DNA of 64,000 nt from Firmicutes bacterium M10-2 (lineage in GTDB: Bacteria > Bacillota_I > Bacilli_A > Erysipelotrichales > Erysipelotrichaceae). Below, piece by piece: positions 7,905 through 15,393 of the stretch. The notes beneath the pieces are model-generated. The model did not search any database, had not been told where the DNA came from, and saw nothing but the letters and a program-made list of their open reading frames with translations. The DNA lies in the NCBI GenBank assembly GCA_000403415.2, contig KE159692.1, forward strand, positions 469,947 through 533,946, given 5' to 3'. Each line of letters begins with the position of its first letter. Within the stretch, counting starts at the first letter, position 1. The position numbers and the translations under genes were made by a program.

Positions 7905-8786
7905 TTACTTATTGCCCAGGCACTGGTTATGGATTGTATACCCTTGATTCAGCAGATCCTGCAAGTTTCCGCGATAAAACTCTTTGTTTTCTTCTTTCAT
8001 ATTCGAAACCGAAGAGCAACTCGGATCGTGGATCTTCTTAGTCGATTTGTTGATTACATATGTGCCTTGAGTATTTTGATTTGTCGAAGAATCGGTTTCC
8101 TCTTTGCTCAATGCACTATCGCCTGTCGCATGATCAATCGTGATTCCCGGCTGTTCATTGTACGCATAAACATTGAACTCGATTCCTTCTCCGTTGTCTT
8201 CAACCGAGTATCCTTCCATAATTACTCCATCCGCAACAAGATTATTTCCCGTATACACAGGAATCACCCGATACATGACGTGATTGCCTGTTTCTTTGAT
8301 ATAGTCGCGCGTCATATCCTCAAAAGGCTTCATTCCTTCGATATTCAAATACCGTGTTCCGGTGATCAAGTTATTCGGATTGGCATCTTCTCCCGTCAAG
8401 GACCATGCGATCAAGTGACAACGATTGTACAAACTCTTACCTTCCACATTGTCATATTGAACCGAATGCCATCCTGTCGGCTTCACAGAAGAAATATTTC
8501 CTCTTTCTTTGGTTGGCAAAAGATCCGTGCCGATCGACGCAAATGCACCCGTCACCCGACCAAGATCATCCAAAGGATAATAAGTTTCAAAGGATTGATC
8601 GGTAATCTCGTCTTCCGTAAAAGTCGGCACATTATTATTGAGAACTACATATGCCTGATCGGTAAAGGCAGGAATGTCATCTTGAGAAACAATAGGACTT
8701 GGAGCGTTTGCTTCCTGGGCAGAACATCCTACCACAGAAAATGACAAACAAACGATCAGGAAAGCCGAAAGCAGTTTTTTGATCAT
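7905..8786 (-). CDS. Secreted DNA/RNA non-specific endonuclease lipoprotein
   Basis: Predicted extracellular nuclease. An N-terminal lipoprotein signal ends at a VVGC lipobox (Cys about 21). The central bba-Me nuclease domain carries YNRCHLIAW, the DRGH-type motif with catalytic His, and the Asn-containing metal region ANPNNLITGTRYLN. After a Ser/Thr/Asn-rich linker, the last 50 residues (TYVINKSTKKIHDPSC and QGYTIHNQCL) resemble the small Cys/His Ada-like module often found at the end of secreted nucleases. The 293-aa protein overlaps the gene before it by 4 nt (ATGA), so the two are co-translated. Nutrient or DNA scavenging is a plausible role. Confidence 0.88.
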   Translation of the reverse strand: MIKKLLSAFLIVCLSFSVVGCSAQEANAPSPIVSQDDIPAFTDQAYVVLNNNVPTFTEDEITDQSFETYYPLDDLGRVTGAFASIGTDLLPTKERGNISSVKPTGWHSVQYDNVEGKSLYNRCHLIAWSLTGEDANPNNLITGTRYLNIEGMKPFEDMTRDYIKETGNHVMYRVIPVYTGNNLVADGVIMEGYSVEDNGEGIEFNVYAYNEQPGITIDHATGDSALSKEETDSSTNQNTQGTYVINKSTKKIHDPSCSSVSNMKEENKEFYRGNLQDLLNQGYTIHNQCLGNK

Positions 8787-9166
8787 CGAACGTAAACCTC
8801 CTTTAAGATCGTATCATGCGAATAGCCTTGAAGAGTGCTCACATCCTTCAAATTCAAAGAACTCAGATCGACATCAAGTTTGACATCGCTTGGATACACC
8901 TTATCCCAGCGATATACGATCAGTTCATCCCATGCAAGCTCTTTCAAATCGGCCTGCTCCGAAAAAACATTTTCATAATCTTTGAAATTTTCAGTTACTA
9001 CCACATGATCATATCCTTCGAAAAGTTTGGCACTATACTCGCTCATCGCAATATCTTGTCCATCCGACATTTTCTCGATATCTTCGATTACGACACGATC
9101 CCTTGAAGGTCGTCGATTGTTAAAAAGAAGTCCGTCTTTTTGATCGACACATACAAAGACTCGCAT
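8783..9166 (-). CDS. Conserved protein of unknown function, 127 aa
   Basis: Begins MRVFVCVDQKDGLLFNNRR followed by SRDRVVIEDIE, a pattern I recognise from a family common in anaerobic Bacillota that is sometimes labelled ribonuclease Z. No metallo-beta-lactamase motif (HxHxDH) is present, so that label is not supported. It is a small soluble alpha/beta protein with no signal peptide. It is coupled to nagA upstream (1-nt overlap) and to the secreted nuclease downstream (4-nt overlap), forming a three-gene unit. Confidence 0.7.
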   Translation of the reverse strand: MRVFVCVDQKDGLLFNNRRPSRDRVVIEDIEKMSDGQDIAMSEYSAKLFEGYDHVVVTENFKDYENVFSEQADLKELAWDELIVYRWDKVYPSDVKLDVDLSSLNLKDVSTLQGYSHDTILKEVYVR

Positions 9167-10305
9167 TAAAACGCTTTTTTTCCTTTCACATAAGTCATCA
9201 AAACATCATAGTTGTCGTCCAAAACGACAAGATCCGCATCTTTTCCTGCCTGGATGCTTCCTTTTCGATCATCAACCCGAAGCATACGTGCAGGATTCAA
9301 TGTGCAGCTATTGATTGCAGCAATCCAAGGCACCTCCGCCAGTTCATAAACAATTCGCAAACCTTTATTGACATTTAATGTCGAACCCGCTAAATTTCCG
9401 GCACCGACTAAATGAGCCGAACCATCTGCAAATAATTCGATCTCGTTGCCGCCAAAGAGTACACGCGTACCGACAGGCAGGGATTTAACCATCAAAGAAT
9501 CCGTGATCATAATGCCGTGATCGTTTCCTTTCGCCTTGAAGAAATCATTGATTGCCGCCAAATGCGAATGGTTGCCATCACAAATAATTTCTCCGTACAC
9601 TTCACGAAAGCGCAGAGCCGCACCAACCAGCCCAGGCTCGCGATGCATAAATTTTGTCATCCCGTTATATACGTGCGTCATACTCATTGCTCCATTGGCA
9701 ATGGCTTCAGCAGCTTGTTCGAATGTTGCGCTTGAATGCCCTTGACTCGCCACAATTCCTTGAGAAACCAAATAATGCAGTAAAGCATGATCTTTATCAT
9801 GTTCGCAAGCCATCGTAACTACTTTGATCAAATTGTTGCTCGCTTTCTGATAGCGCTTGAACTGTTCCACATCCGCAGGAACACAATATTGCTCAGGCTG
9901 AGCTCCCTTATACACTTGATCCAAATAAGGCCCTTCAAAATGGATTCCAAGAATTTCCGCTCCTTCATACCCTTGGGCAACCACATCTGCCACGTTCTTT
10001 ACAGCAGCTGTCAACACCTCTTCGCTTTGTGTGATTGTTGTCGGGCATAAACTCGTCACGCCTTCTTTGACAATGTTCTTTACCCAATTGCGCAGCCCTT
10101 CCGGTGTCGCATCGTTGGTATCCCAACCATATGCGCCATGCGTATGAATATCGATAAATCCCGGCACGATGCGCTTGTCACCATAATCTTCGTCTGCCGT
10201 TTTTGTTCCGTATGGATTGATCGATTGAATCTTTCCGTCTTTCACATCAATCTGAGCTTCCATCCAGTGGTCAAGAACCCAGACTCTCTTACTTTGAATA
10301 ATCAT
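9166..10305 (-). CDS. nagA: N-acetylglucosamine-6-phosphate deacetylase
   Basis: Removes acetate from GlcNAc-6-phosphate in amino-sugar and cell-wall recycling. An amidohydrolase barrel is visible: FIDIHTHGAYGWDTND (metal-site HxH), GIHFEGPYL with the metal-binding Glu, ASQGHSSATFEQA, MTHVYNGM, ICDGNHSHL and catalytic Asp in MITDSLM. 379 aa from the ATG at 10305, seven bases after GGAGG; an upstream ATG at 10365 has no ribosome site. No nagB or sugar transporter adjoins it. The next two genes are translationally coupled. Confidence 0.96.
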   Translation of the reverse strand: MIIQSKRVWVLDHWMEAQIDVKDGKIQSINPYGTKTADEDYGDKRIVPGFIDIHTHGAYGWDTNDATPEGLRNWVKNIVKEGVTSLCPTTITQSEEVLTAAVKNVADVVAQGYEGAEILGIHFEGPYLDQVYKGAQPEQYCVPADVEQFKRYQKASNNLIKVVTMACEHDKDHALLHYLVSQGIVASQGHSSATFEQAAEAIANGAMSMTHVYNGMTKFMHREPGLVGAALRFREVYGEIICDGNHSHLAAINDFFKAKGNDHGIMITDSLMVKSLPVGTRVLFGGNEIELFADGSAHLVGAGNLAGSTLNVNKGLRIVYELAEVPWIAAINSCTLNPARMLRVDDRKGSIQAGKDADLVVLDDNYDVLMTYVKGKKAF

Positions 10306-10345
10306 TATTTGACCTCCGTATCTGTTCATACTGTACCATGAACCA

Positions 10346-10373
10346 CAAAAAAAAGCACTTGTCATAAGCGCTT
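10346..10373 (-). terminator. Intrinsic terminator of the yitT-like gene
   Basis: The minus-strand stem AAGCGCTT / AAGTGCTT with loop ATGAC is followed by eight T, overlapping the stop codon. Confidence 0.85.
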
Positions 10374-11201
10374 TTCAAAGTTTCCGCTAATCGGCGAAGC
10401 ATCACTCAAGATCACGAATGCTTTGGGATCCAGTTCATGCACGATCTTTTTTACCCGGCGCACTTCGTATTTATTAATCACACAAACCAAAACATCCTGA
10501 GGAGTATCTGTATAAGCTCCATATCCGCGCCAATATGTAATTCCGCGTCCGGTCCGTTTCAGCAACTCTTGCTTGACCCTCTCATCCTTTGTAAAAATCA
10601 AGGCTTGTATGCTGATATTTTGATAATGGATCTTATCGCTGACTGCGTACATAAAAATAATGTAAATCAAAGAATACAAGGCAACTTGCAAATCAAATAA
10701 AATGGCCGAAAGCGAAAGAACAACCGCATTGATCAAATACGAAAGTTTTCCGACCGAAAAATCCGGCTTGATTTTCGAAAAATACACGCCCAAAATATCG
10801 AGTCCTCCTCCGCTTCCGCTGCTTCGCAAACAAAGTCCGATTCCCGCACCACCGATGCATGCTCCGATAAGACAATTCGACAAAACATCCGACATGACCG
10901 GAATTTTCAAGACCGGAATATAAGAAAGAGCAATCGTTTGTATAATTAAAGACACAAAAGTCTTGACACAAAAACTTTTGGAAATCGTCCTCCATGCTAA
11001 GATAAACAAAGGAACGTTAAAACAAAAGTTAATCACTCCGGTCAGATCGCTCTGAAATGGAAGCAGATAATTGATAATTTGCGCAAACCCAACCAAACCC
11101 CCGGCATTCAGTGTCAAAGGTGAAATAAAACAATTGACGCTGATCGGAAACAAAATGCTTCCGGCAACAAGTTCTGTCCATTTTACCCATTCTTTATTCA
11201 T
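10362..11201 (-). CDS. YitT/DUF2179 family membrane protein
   Basis: 279-aa protein with about five or six membrane helices (GSILFPISVNCF, GGLVGFAQIINYLL, GACIGGAGIGLCLRSSGSGG) and a cytoplasmic C-terminal DUF2179 domain (about 215-279, ALIFTKDERVKQELLKRTGRG). The motif GSGGGLDILGVYF is typical of the family. The function of the family is not established. The start chosen is the ATG at 11201 after AAAGGAAGAG; it overlaps the end of the rRNA methyltransferase gene by 8 nt, so the two are co-transcribed. Confidence 0.85.
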   Translation of the reverse strand: MNKEWVKWTELVAGSILFPISVNCFISPLTLNAGGLVGFAQIINYLLPFQSDLTGVINFCFNVPLFILAWRTISKSFCVKTFVSLIIQTIALSYIPVLKIPVMSDVLSNCLIGACIGGAGIGLCLRSSGSGGGLDILGVYFSKIKPDFSVGKLSYLINAVVLSLSAILFDLQVALYSLIYIIFMYAVSDKIHYQNISIQALIFTKDERVKQELLKRTGRGITYWRGYGAYTDTPQDVLVCVINKYEVRRVKKIVHELDPKAFVILSDASPISGNFEKRL

Positions 11202-12540
11202 TTTTCTCTTCCTTTCGTACATGAGAGTTCGGCAGCAAACGCAATCCTTTCGGAATCTTATTATTGATGCGCGAACCATCGCTTTTTCCGAATCCAAACG
11301 GCATTCCCCTATAGGAAAGCGCCACATAGCCGGAATCACTTCCTATAGAAATTTGGTTTCCATGCATTAATTCATCCATCTGATCAATCGTACAAGCTAT
11401 CGTATGGCGAAAATGATTTTTCAGCAATCCATTCAAGTACAGCGCATGCGCCGGTTCGAAACGATTTTTTTTCATCTCTCCGACCAAGACTCCCTGACGG
11501 ATTACTTTGACCTTTTTCACATCCAGAAACGGGTGATCCATCATATACAGCTTTTCCTTATGATGCATGAAATAAGGAAGCCATATATCAAGCTGGTCGT
11601 TCAAAAAATTTTTCTCGGTTTTATTGGGCATTTCGTTCTTAAGCGTTTTGACCGAATTTTCTTTCGTACCCTTTTTACGAAATTTTGCCATAAACTGTCC
11701 TTCTCCACCATCCATCGGAAAAATACGACGCACCATCGATGCATCCATTCCTTCGGTATCGAACCCTTGACGTCCGTATTTTACATCACATTCCACTTGT
11801 TCCATCTCTTCAAAATTTTCAAGGACCCAGGCAACAATGTCTTCGTTTTCTTCTTTTGCGTACGTGCACGTCGAATATACAAGGATTCCTTGTCCTTTGA
11901 GCATGGATATGGCCTGAGTTAAAATTTCTTTTTGCCGCTTTGCGCAATACAAAATATTTTCATACGACCATTCCTGCTGAATGATTTCATGTTTTTTGAT
12001 CATTCCTTCTCCCGAGCATGGTGCATCCACCAAGATTTTGTCAAAACAAGCAGGAAATGCTCTTGCGAGTCCTTTCGGATCCTCGTTTGTGACCATAAAA
12101 TTGGTGACCCCCATACGTTCCAAATTCGATAAGAGCACTTGCGCCCTTTTCGGTTCGATTTCGTTCGACACAAGCATTCCATCTTTGAGTTTTTCCGCGA
12201 TTTGGGTCGTTTTCGATCCGGGTGCCGCGCAAAGATCAAGCACAAAATCATCTTCTTTTATATCAAGAAGTTTTACGACGGCGCTGGCGCTTGGTTCCTG
12301 CAAATAGATTGCGCCGCAAATATGATAAGGATCCAATCCTAACGATTGATTAACGATCAAAGAATGTGAAACAAAAGGATTGGCTTCCTTGTGTGCAATA
12401 TGAGAAAGCACTTGTTGATCGCTCGCTTTGATCTGGTTGATCCGCATTGCTTTTTTGACTTCTTGATCCAGCGAAGCGAGAAATTGTTCATATTCCTGAG
12501 GAATCAAAGTTTGTATACGTTTTAAAAATTCATTGTTCAT
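11194..12540 (-). CDS. RsmF-type rRNA (cytosine-5) methyltransferase
   Basis: S-adenosylmethionine-dependent NOL1/NOP2/Sun enzyme that methylates cytosines in rRNA. The SAM site DLCAAPGSKTTQIAEKL, DAPCSGEGM with the first catalytic-region Cys, and STCTYAKEENE with the nucleophile Cys are all present. The C-terminal half (about 300-448) matches the extra RsmF/PUA-like region, ending in SYRGMPFGFGKSDGSRINN. The length of 448 aa matches the RsmF-like enzymes of Bacillota. A weak TTAGGA precedes the ATG. The exact target cytosines are not readable from the sequence. Confidence 0.9.
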   Translation of the reverse strand: MNNEFLKRIQTLIPQEYEQFLASLDQEVKKAMRINQIKASDQQVLSHIAHKEANPFVSHSLIVNQSLGLDPYHICGAIYLQEPSASAVVKLLDIKEDDFVLDLCAAPGSKTTQIAEKLKDGMLVSNEIEPKRAQVLLSNLERMGVTNFMVTNEDPKGLARAFPACFDKILVDAPCSGEGMIKKHEIIQQEWSYENILYCAKRQKEILTQAISMLKGQGILVYSTCTYAKEENEDIVAWVLENFEEMEQVECDVKYGRQGFDTEGMDASMVRRIFPMDGGEGQFMAKFRKKGTKENSVKTLKNEMPNKTEKNFLNDQLDIWLPYFMHHKEKLYMMDHPFLDVKKVKVIRQGVLVGEMKKNRFEPAHALYLNGLLKNHFRHTIACTIDQMDELMHGNQISIGSDSGYVALSYRGMPFGFGKSDGSRINNKIPKGLRLLPNSHVRKEEKNE

Positions 12541-12549
12541 ATCATTTTC

Positions 12550-13629
12550 CTAAAAGACCGATTCCGGACGGATCCGACAAGCGTAAGCAGAACATGTATC
12601 CGGCTGATCCCATCCGTTTCCAAATGAAAAATCGGCTCCTTCCATGAAATAATTTACCACAGAATCCACATCGGTAGTGAGAGAAAAAACTTCGACATGG
12701 CAATGCGGTCCGGTAGAATTTCCGCTGTTTCCGCTTAAAGCGAGCAAATCACCTTGTTGTACACTTTGTCCTGCACGAATAAAAAGGGTCGATGAAAGAT
12801 GGGCAAAGGTTACCGCATAATATTGCTCTTTCACTTTCACAAGCATACAAATCGAATTTCCGGCTCCGGCAGGCCAGCCGCACCAATTTCCCAAATAGCC
12901 GCCATCTTCCGGACTTGGAGCATCTGCGTAAAGAATAATTCCATTGGCCGGCGCGTAAAGCGAAGAATGCATATCCAGCGCGTAGTCAAGACCTAAATGC
13001 AGACCTCCCTGCGGATAACTCCATGTTCCCGCAGAAACAAAACCGTTCATAAACGGCAAAGACCAGCCAGAAGAAGGCTCGATCAAATGAGCATCTACCA
13101 TGGCTAAACAAGAAGTGCCTTCTTCTTGAATATGACCAATTGAACCAAATGCCGGAAGATCGTATGTCCCTTTCAACATACTTTGATCGTTTTTTTCTCC
13201 TTGATCGTTGAATCCGCGCAATTCGGGATGCTCAAGAAACAATTGCTGCTGAAGTTTGATCAGTTGTTCCTTTTTTGCCTGAACATCTTCGATTTGTTTT
13301 TGATAGTCGCTACGTATTGTTTGAAGTTTTTCAAGATGGATTGTTTCGTTGGAATAATCATGAAGTTGCTTTTCAAGCAACTCTTCATCAAAGTGATGAG
13401 GAAAATGATTTTGTTCGGCTTGAAGATACACTTTTCCAAGTTCGAAAACCTGAAAACGGGAAAGATAAGAATCGATTTTATTCGTTAAACGAAAAAGAAT
13501 ACTTTGGATCGATCGTTCTTGTTTCATATATGCATTGATTTGTCGAGAAAGATCCTGTGACTGCCAAGCAGCCGATGAAGGAAAAAATAAAGAATGAACA
13601 AGACAAAAAGATAGAAATAAATGCTTCAT
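12550..13629 (-). CDS. Secreted M23 (LytM-type) zinc metallopeptidase with coiled-coil
   Basis: Predicted peptidoglycan endopeptidase. A signal peptide (MKHLFLSFCLVHSLFFPSSA) leads to a coiled-coil (about 25-130) and a C-terminal M23 domain with HLGLDYA (HxxxD zinc ligands) and TGPHCHVEVF (HxH). The overall plan matches EnvC/YibP-like or PcsB-like division-associated proteins. Two Cys near the C-terminus (CSAYACRI) could form a disulfide. I chose the ATG at 13629 after GGAGAAATT rather than 13662. A TATAAT lies about 25 nt before, at the edge of the MITE-associated repeat. Confidence 0.88.
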   Translation of the reverse strand: MKHLFLSFCLVHSLFFPSSAAWQSQDLSRQINAYMKQERSIQSILFRLTNKIDSYLSRFQVFELGKVYLQAEQNHFPHHFDEELLEKQLHDYSNETIHLEKLQTIRSDYQKQIEDVQAKKEQLIKLQQQLFLEHPELRGFNDQGEKNDQSMLKGTYDLPAFGSIGHIQEEGTSCLAMVDAHLIEPSSGWSLPFMNGFVSAGTWSYPQGGLHLGLDYALDMHSSLYAPANGIILYADAPSPEDGGYLGNWCGWPAGAGNSICMLVKVKEQYYAVTFAHLSSTLFIRAGQSVQQGDLLALSGNSGNSTGPHCHVEVFSLTTDVDSVVNYFMEGADFSFGNGWDQPDTCSAYACRIRPESVF

Positions 13630-13698
13630 TAATTTCTCCGATCTACTGTCTGTCCTTCCCATTATAGCAAAAAAGTCTTATTTTACATAAGACTTTTC

Positions 13699-13889
13699 CA
13701 GGCTGTTGACAAAGTCGATTTTTCAAATCGGCTTTGTCACAGCTTTTTATTTTTCTCCCACAAATGAATAAAAAAAGAGCAATTTGAGGTATTTAAGTAC
13801 CTAATATTACTCTTTTTTTAGACCTTTTTACCCACTTTTATTTTATTGAAATTTAATTTTTTCAAAATAGGTAGTTTGTCAACACTCTG
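13699..13889 (+). mobile_element. Terminator-targeting MITE, copy 1 (191 bp)
   Basis: Non-coding element starting CAGGCTGTTGACAAA and ending with the complement of CAGAGTGTTGACAAA (13 of 15 terminal bases match). It is identical to copies 2, 3 and 5 in this window. Perfect 29-bp direct repeats flank it (13670-13698 and 13890-13918); each repeat is the whole terminator hairpin (GTCTTA / TAAGAC stem) of the O-antigen-ligase-like gene. It contains three internal hairpins, including one at the left end followed by TTTTTATTTTT. It has no ORF and must be moved in trans. Confidence 0.9.
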
Positions 13890-13897
13890 AAAAAGTC

Positions 13898-15118
13898 TTA
13901 TTTTACATAAGACTTTTCGTTTGCTTTTGAGCTATTGATAATTAACATGAAAATACATCCTGTCGCTAAAAAGTTCATCGTCACATCCAACAATCCGTGA
14001 ATAAAGAAAATCACGAAGAAACATAAGATCATCGCGAAAATTGCCGGATCTTTGTTTTTCTTATACGATCGGTAAATTTCTTTCCATAAACTAAAAGCGT
14101 ATCCGATTAACAGCAGCGTTCCGAAGATTCCGTATGAAAGAAACGTATCAAGCACAATATTGTGGGCGTGCGGCGCCTTATGACCCTTCAGCATTTTATA
14201 AACAAACCCATAAGTCTGCGGCCCTTGTCCAAACCAAGGATGCATGGTGAAAGCCAATAGAGCTGTATACCAGATTTCAAACCGTGCATTAAGAGTCGAT
14301 AATTGATCAAAGCGCGGAATCAGTTCCGGAAACATGAGCACCAAGACAAGGACTGCCATTTCGGCAATCATAGAAACAATAAACCAGTTTCTTTTTCGAT
14401 CGAACCAGAAAAATACCGGAAAGATAAACAAAAACGGCAACAAAGCAGTACGGCATCCCGTCAAAAGCATCATAAAAAAATTAAAAAAAGCCGTAATCAC
14501 ATAATAGAGCCGAAAGCCCATTTTTTTTGTTCGTATGAATTTGTACAAACAAAAGACGATCTCAAATTCAATGATTGTTGCGTAAAAATTCGCATTCATA
14601 AAGGTCGAATTGATTCGATCTTTCGGGGAATTCTGAACAACGAAATCAAAGAAAGCGTATCCTTTGCGAACCGATACTTTTTGAAATTCAAACAATCCGT
14701 AAATTCCCGCAAACCAAGAAAGGAAGATCAATTCGGAAATCACATATTGAAAGAGTTTAGGCGTTAAATGTTTTCGATAAAATGCCACAAAGAAACCGAT
14801 CAATATAAATCCTCCGACATTTAGCAGGCCGACCCAATTATGATGTCCCAGACTAACTCCAAGTTCCAGCACACAAAAAGAATAAAACCAGATGGCGCCT
14901 TTTTGATTCTTGATATCGCGAATTAAATTTCCTTTAATAGCCGCATACAATAGGATTGCCGATAAAACAGCCGCAGCGAACTGAAAAGGCAAAAATAAAC
15001 CGGCAATCGCAATCAAGATTGAACGTTCAAACGAATCAAAGCGAATCAGATCGTTTTTAACTTGTGTAATAGCATGTTTCATAGTTTTAATTATCTTAGA
15101 TGATCCCATTTTTTTCAA
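13898..15118 (-). CDS. O-antigen ligase/polymerase-like (Wzy_C) membrane protein
   Basis: Polytopic protein of about 10-12 helices with the O-antigen ligase signature region: TGCRTALLPFLFIFPVFF, a periplasm-like loop with NARFEIWYTALLAFTMHP, WFGQGPQTYG and HAHNIVLDTFLSYGIFG. Family members polymerise or attach glycans at the cell surface. In a Gram-positive this suggests attachment or polymerisation of a wall polysaccharide, in keeping with the acetylation operon beyond the tRNA. The start at 15118 is a TTG; ATG codons at 15109 and 15082 are alternatives, and none has a good ribosome site. Its terminator overlaps its stop codon and was duplicated by the MITE. Confidence 0.75.
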   Translation of the reverse strand: MKKMGSSKIIKTMKHAITQVKNDLIRFDSFERSILIAIAGLFLPFQFAAAVLSAILLYAAIKGNLIRDIKNQKGAIWFYSFCVLELGVSLGHHNWVGLLNVGGFILIGFFVAFYRKHLTPKLFQYVISELIFLSWFAGIYGLFEFQKVSVRKGYAFFDFVVQNSPKDRINSTFMNANFYATIIEFEIVFCLYKFIRTKKMGFRLYYVITAFFNFFMMLLTGCRTALLPFLFIFPVFFWFDRKRNWFIVSMIAEMAVLVLVLMFPELIPRFDQLSTLNARFEIWYTALLAFTMHPWFGQGPQTYGFVYKMLKGHKAPHAHNIVLDTFLSYGIFGTLLLIGYAFSLWKEIYRSYKKNKDPAIFAMILCFFVIFFIHGLLDVTMNFLATGCIFMLIINSSKANEKSYVK

Positions 15119-15141
15119 CTTACAATCCTGTCACTTTCAAT

Positions 15142-15165
15142 AAAAAAAAGCCCTTTTTTCAGGGC
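15142..15165 (-). terminator. Intrinsic terminator of tRNA-Thr
   Basis: The minus-strand GCCC-TGAAAAAA-GGGC stem is followed by eight T, 13 nt after the encoded CCA. Confidence 0.88.
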
Positions 15166-15177
15166 GAATGAACTAGA

Positions 15178-15253
15178 TGGTGCCGACGATAGGACTTGAA
15201 CCTACGACCTACGCGTTACGAGTGCGTTGCACTACCAACTGTGCTACGTCGGC
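15178..15253 (-). tRNA. tRNA-Thr (anticodon CGT)
   Basis: Cloverleaf on the minus strand: acceptor GCCGACG/CGTCGGC, D-arm GCAC-AGTTGGTA-GTGC, anticodon loop CTCGTAA, T-arm GTAGG-TTCAAGT-CCTAT, discriminator A. CCA is encoded at 15178-15180. The base pair next to the anticodon loop (A31-C39) is a mismatch. A single tRNA with its own promoter and terminator. Confidence 0.93.
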
Positions 15254-15264
15254 ATCTGTTAGAT

Positions 15265-15293
15265 ATTCTACCAGAATCTTTTTTAAATCTCAA
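15265..15293 (-). promoter_or_regulatory. Promoter of tRNA-Thr
   Basis: On the minus strand TTGAGA (15293-15288), a 17-bp spacer and TAGAAT (15270-15265), 11 nt before the tRNA 5' end. Confidence 0.8.
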
Positions 15294-15352
15294 TACTTTT
15301 TTGACAGCTTCTGAACATTGCAAGGAATGTCGAAAGACGTTTCTTCCGAAAT

Positions 15353-15381
15353 CAAAAAAGCACCCAATTCAATCGGGTGCT
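15353..15381 (-). terminator. Intrinsic terminator of the O-acetylation operon
   Basis: The minus-strand AGCACCC / GGGTGCT stem is followed by TTTTTT, 13 nt after the last stop codon of the operon. Confidence 0.88.
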
Positions 15382-15393
15382 GGTGCTTCTTGT

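Noticed and set aside
13699-13889. TTGACA at both MITE ends as an inward or outward promoter
   Set aside because: No convincing -10 box lies 16-18 bp downstream in either direction, so TTGACA is better read as part of the terminal inverted repeat.
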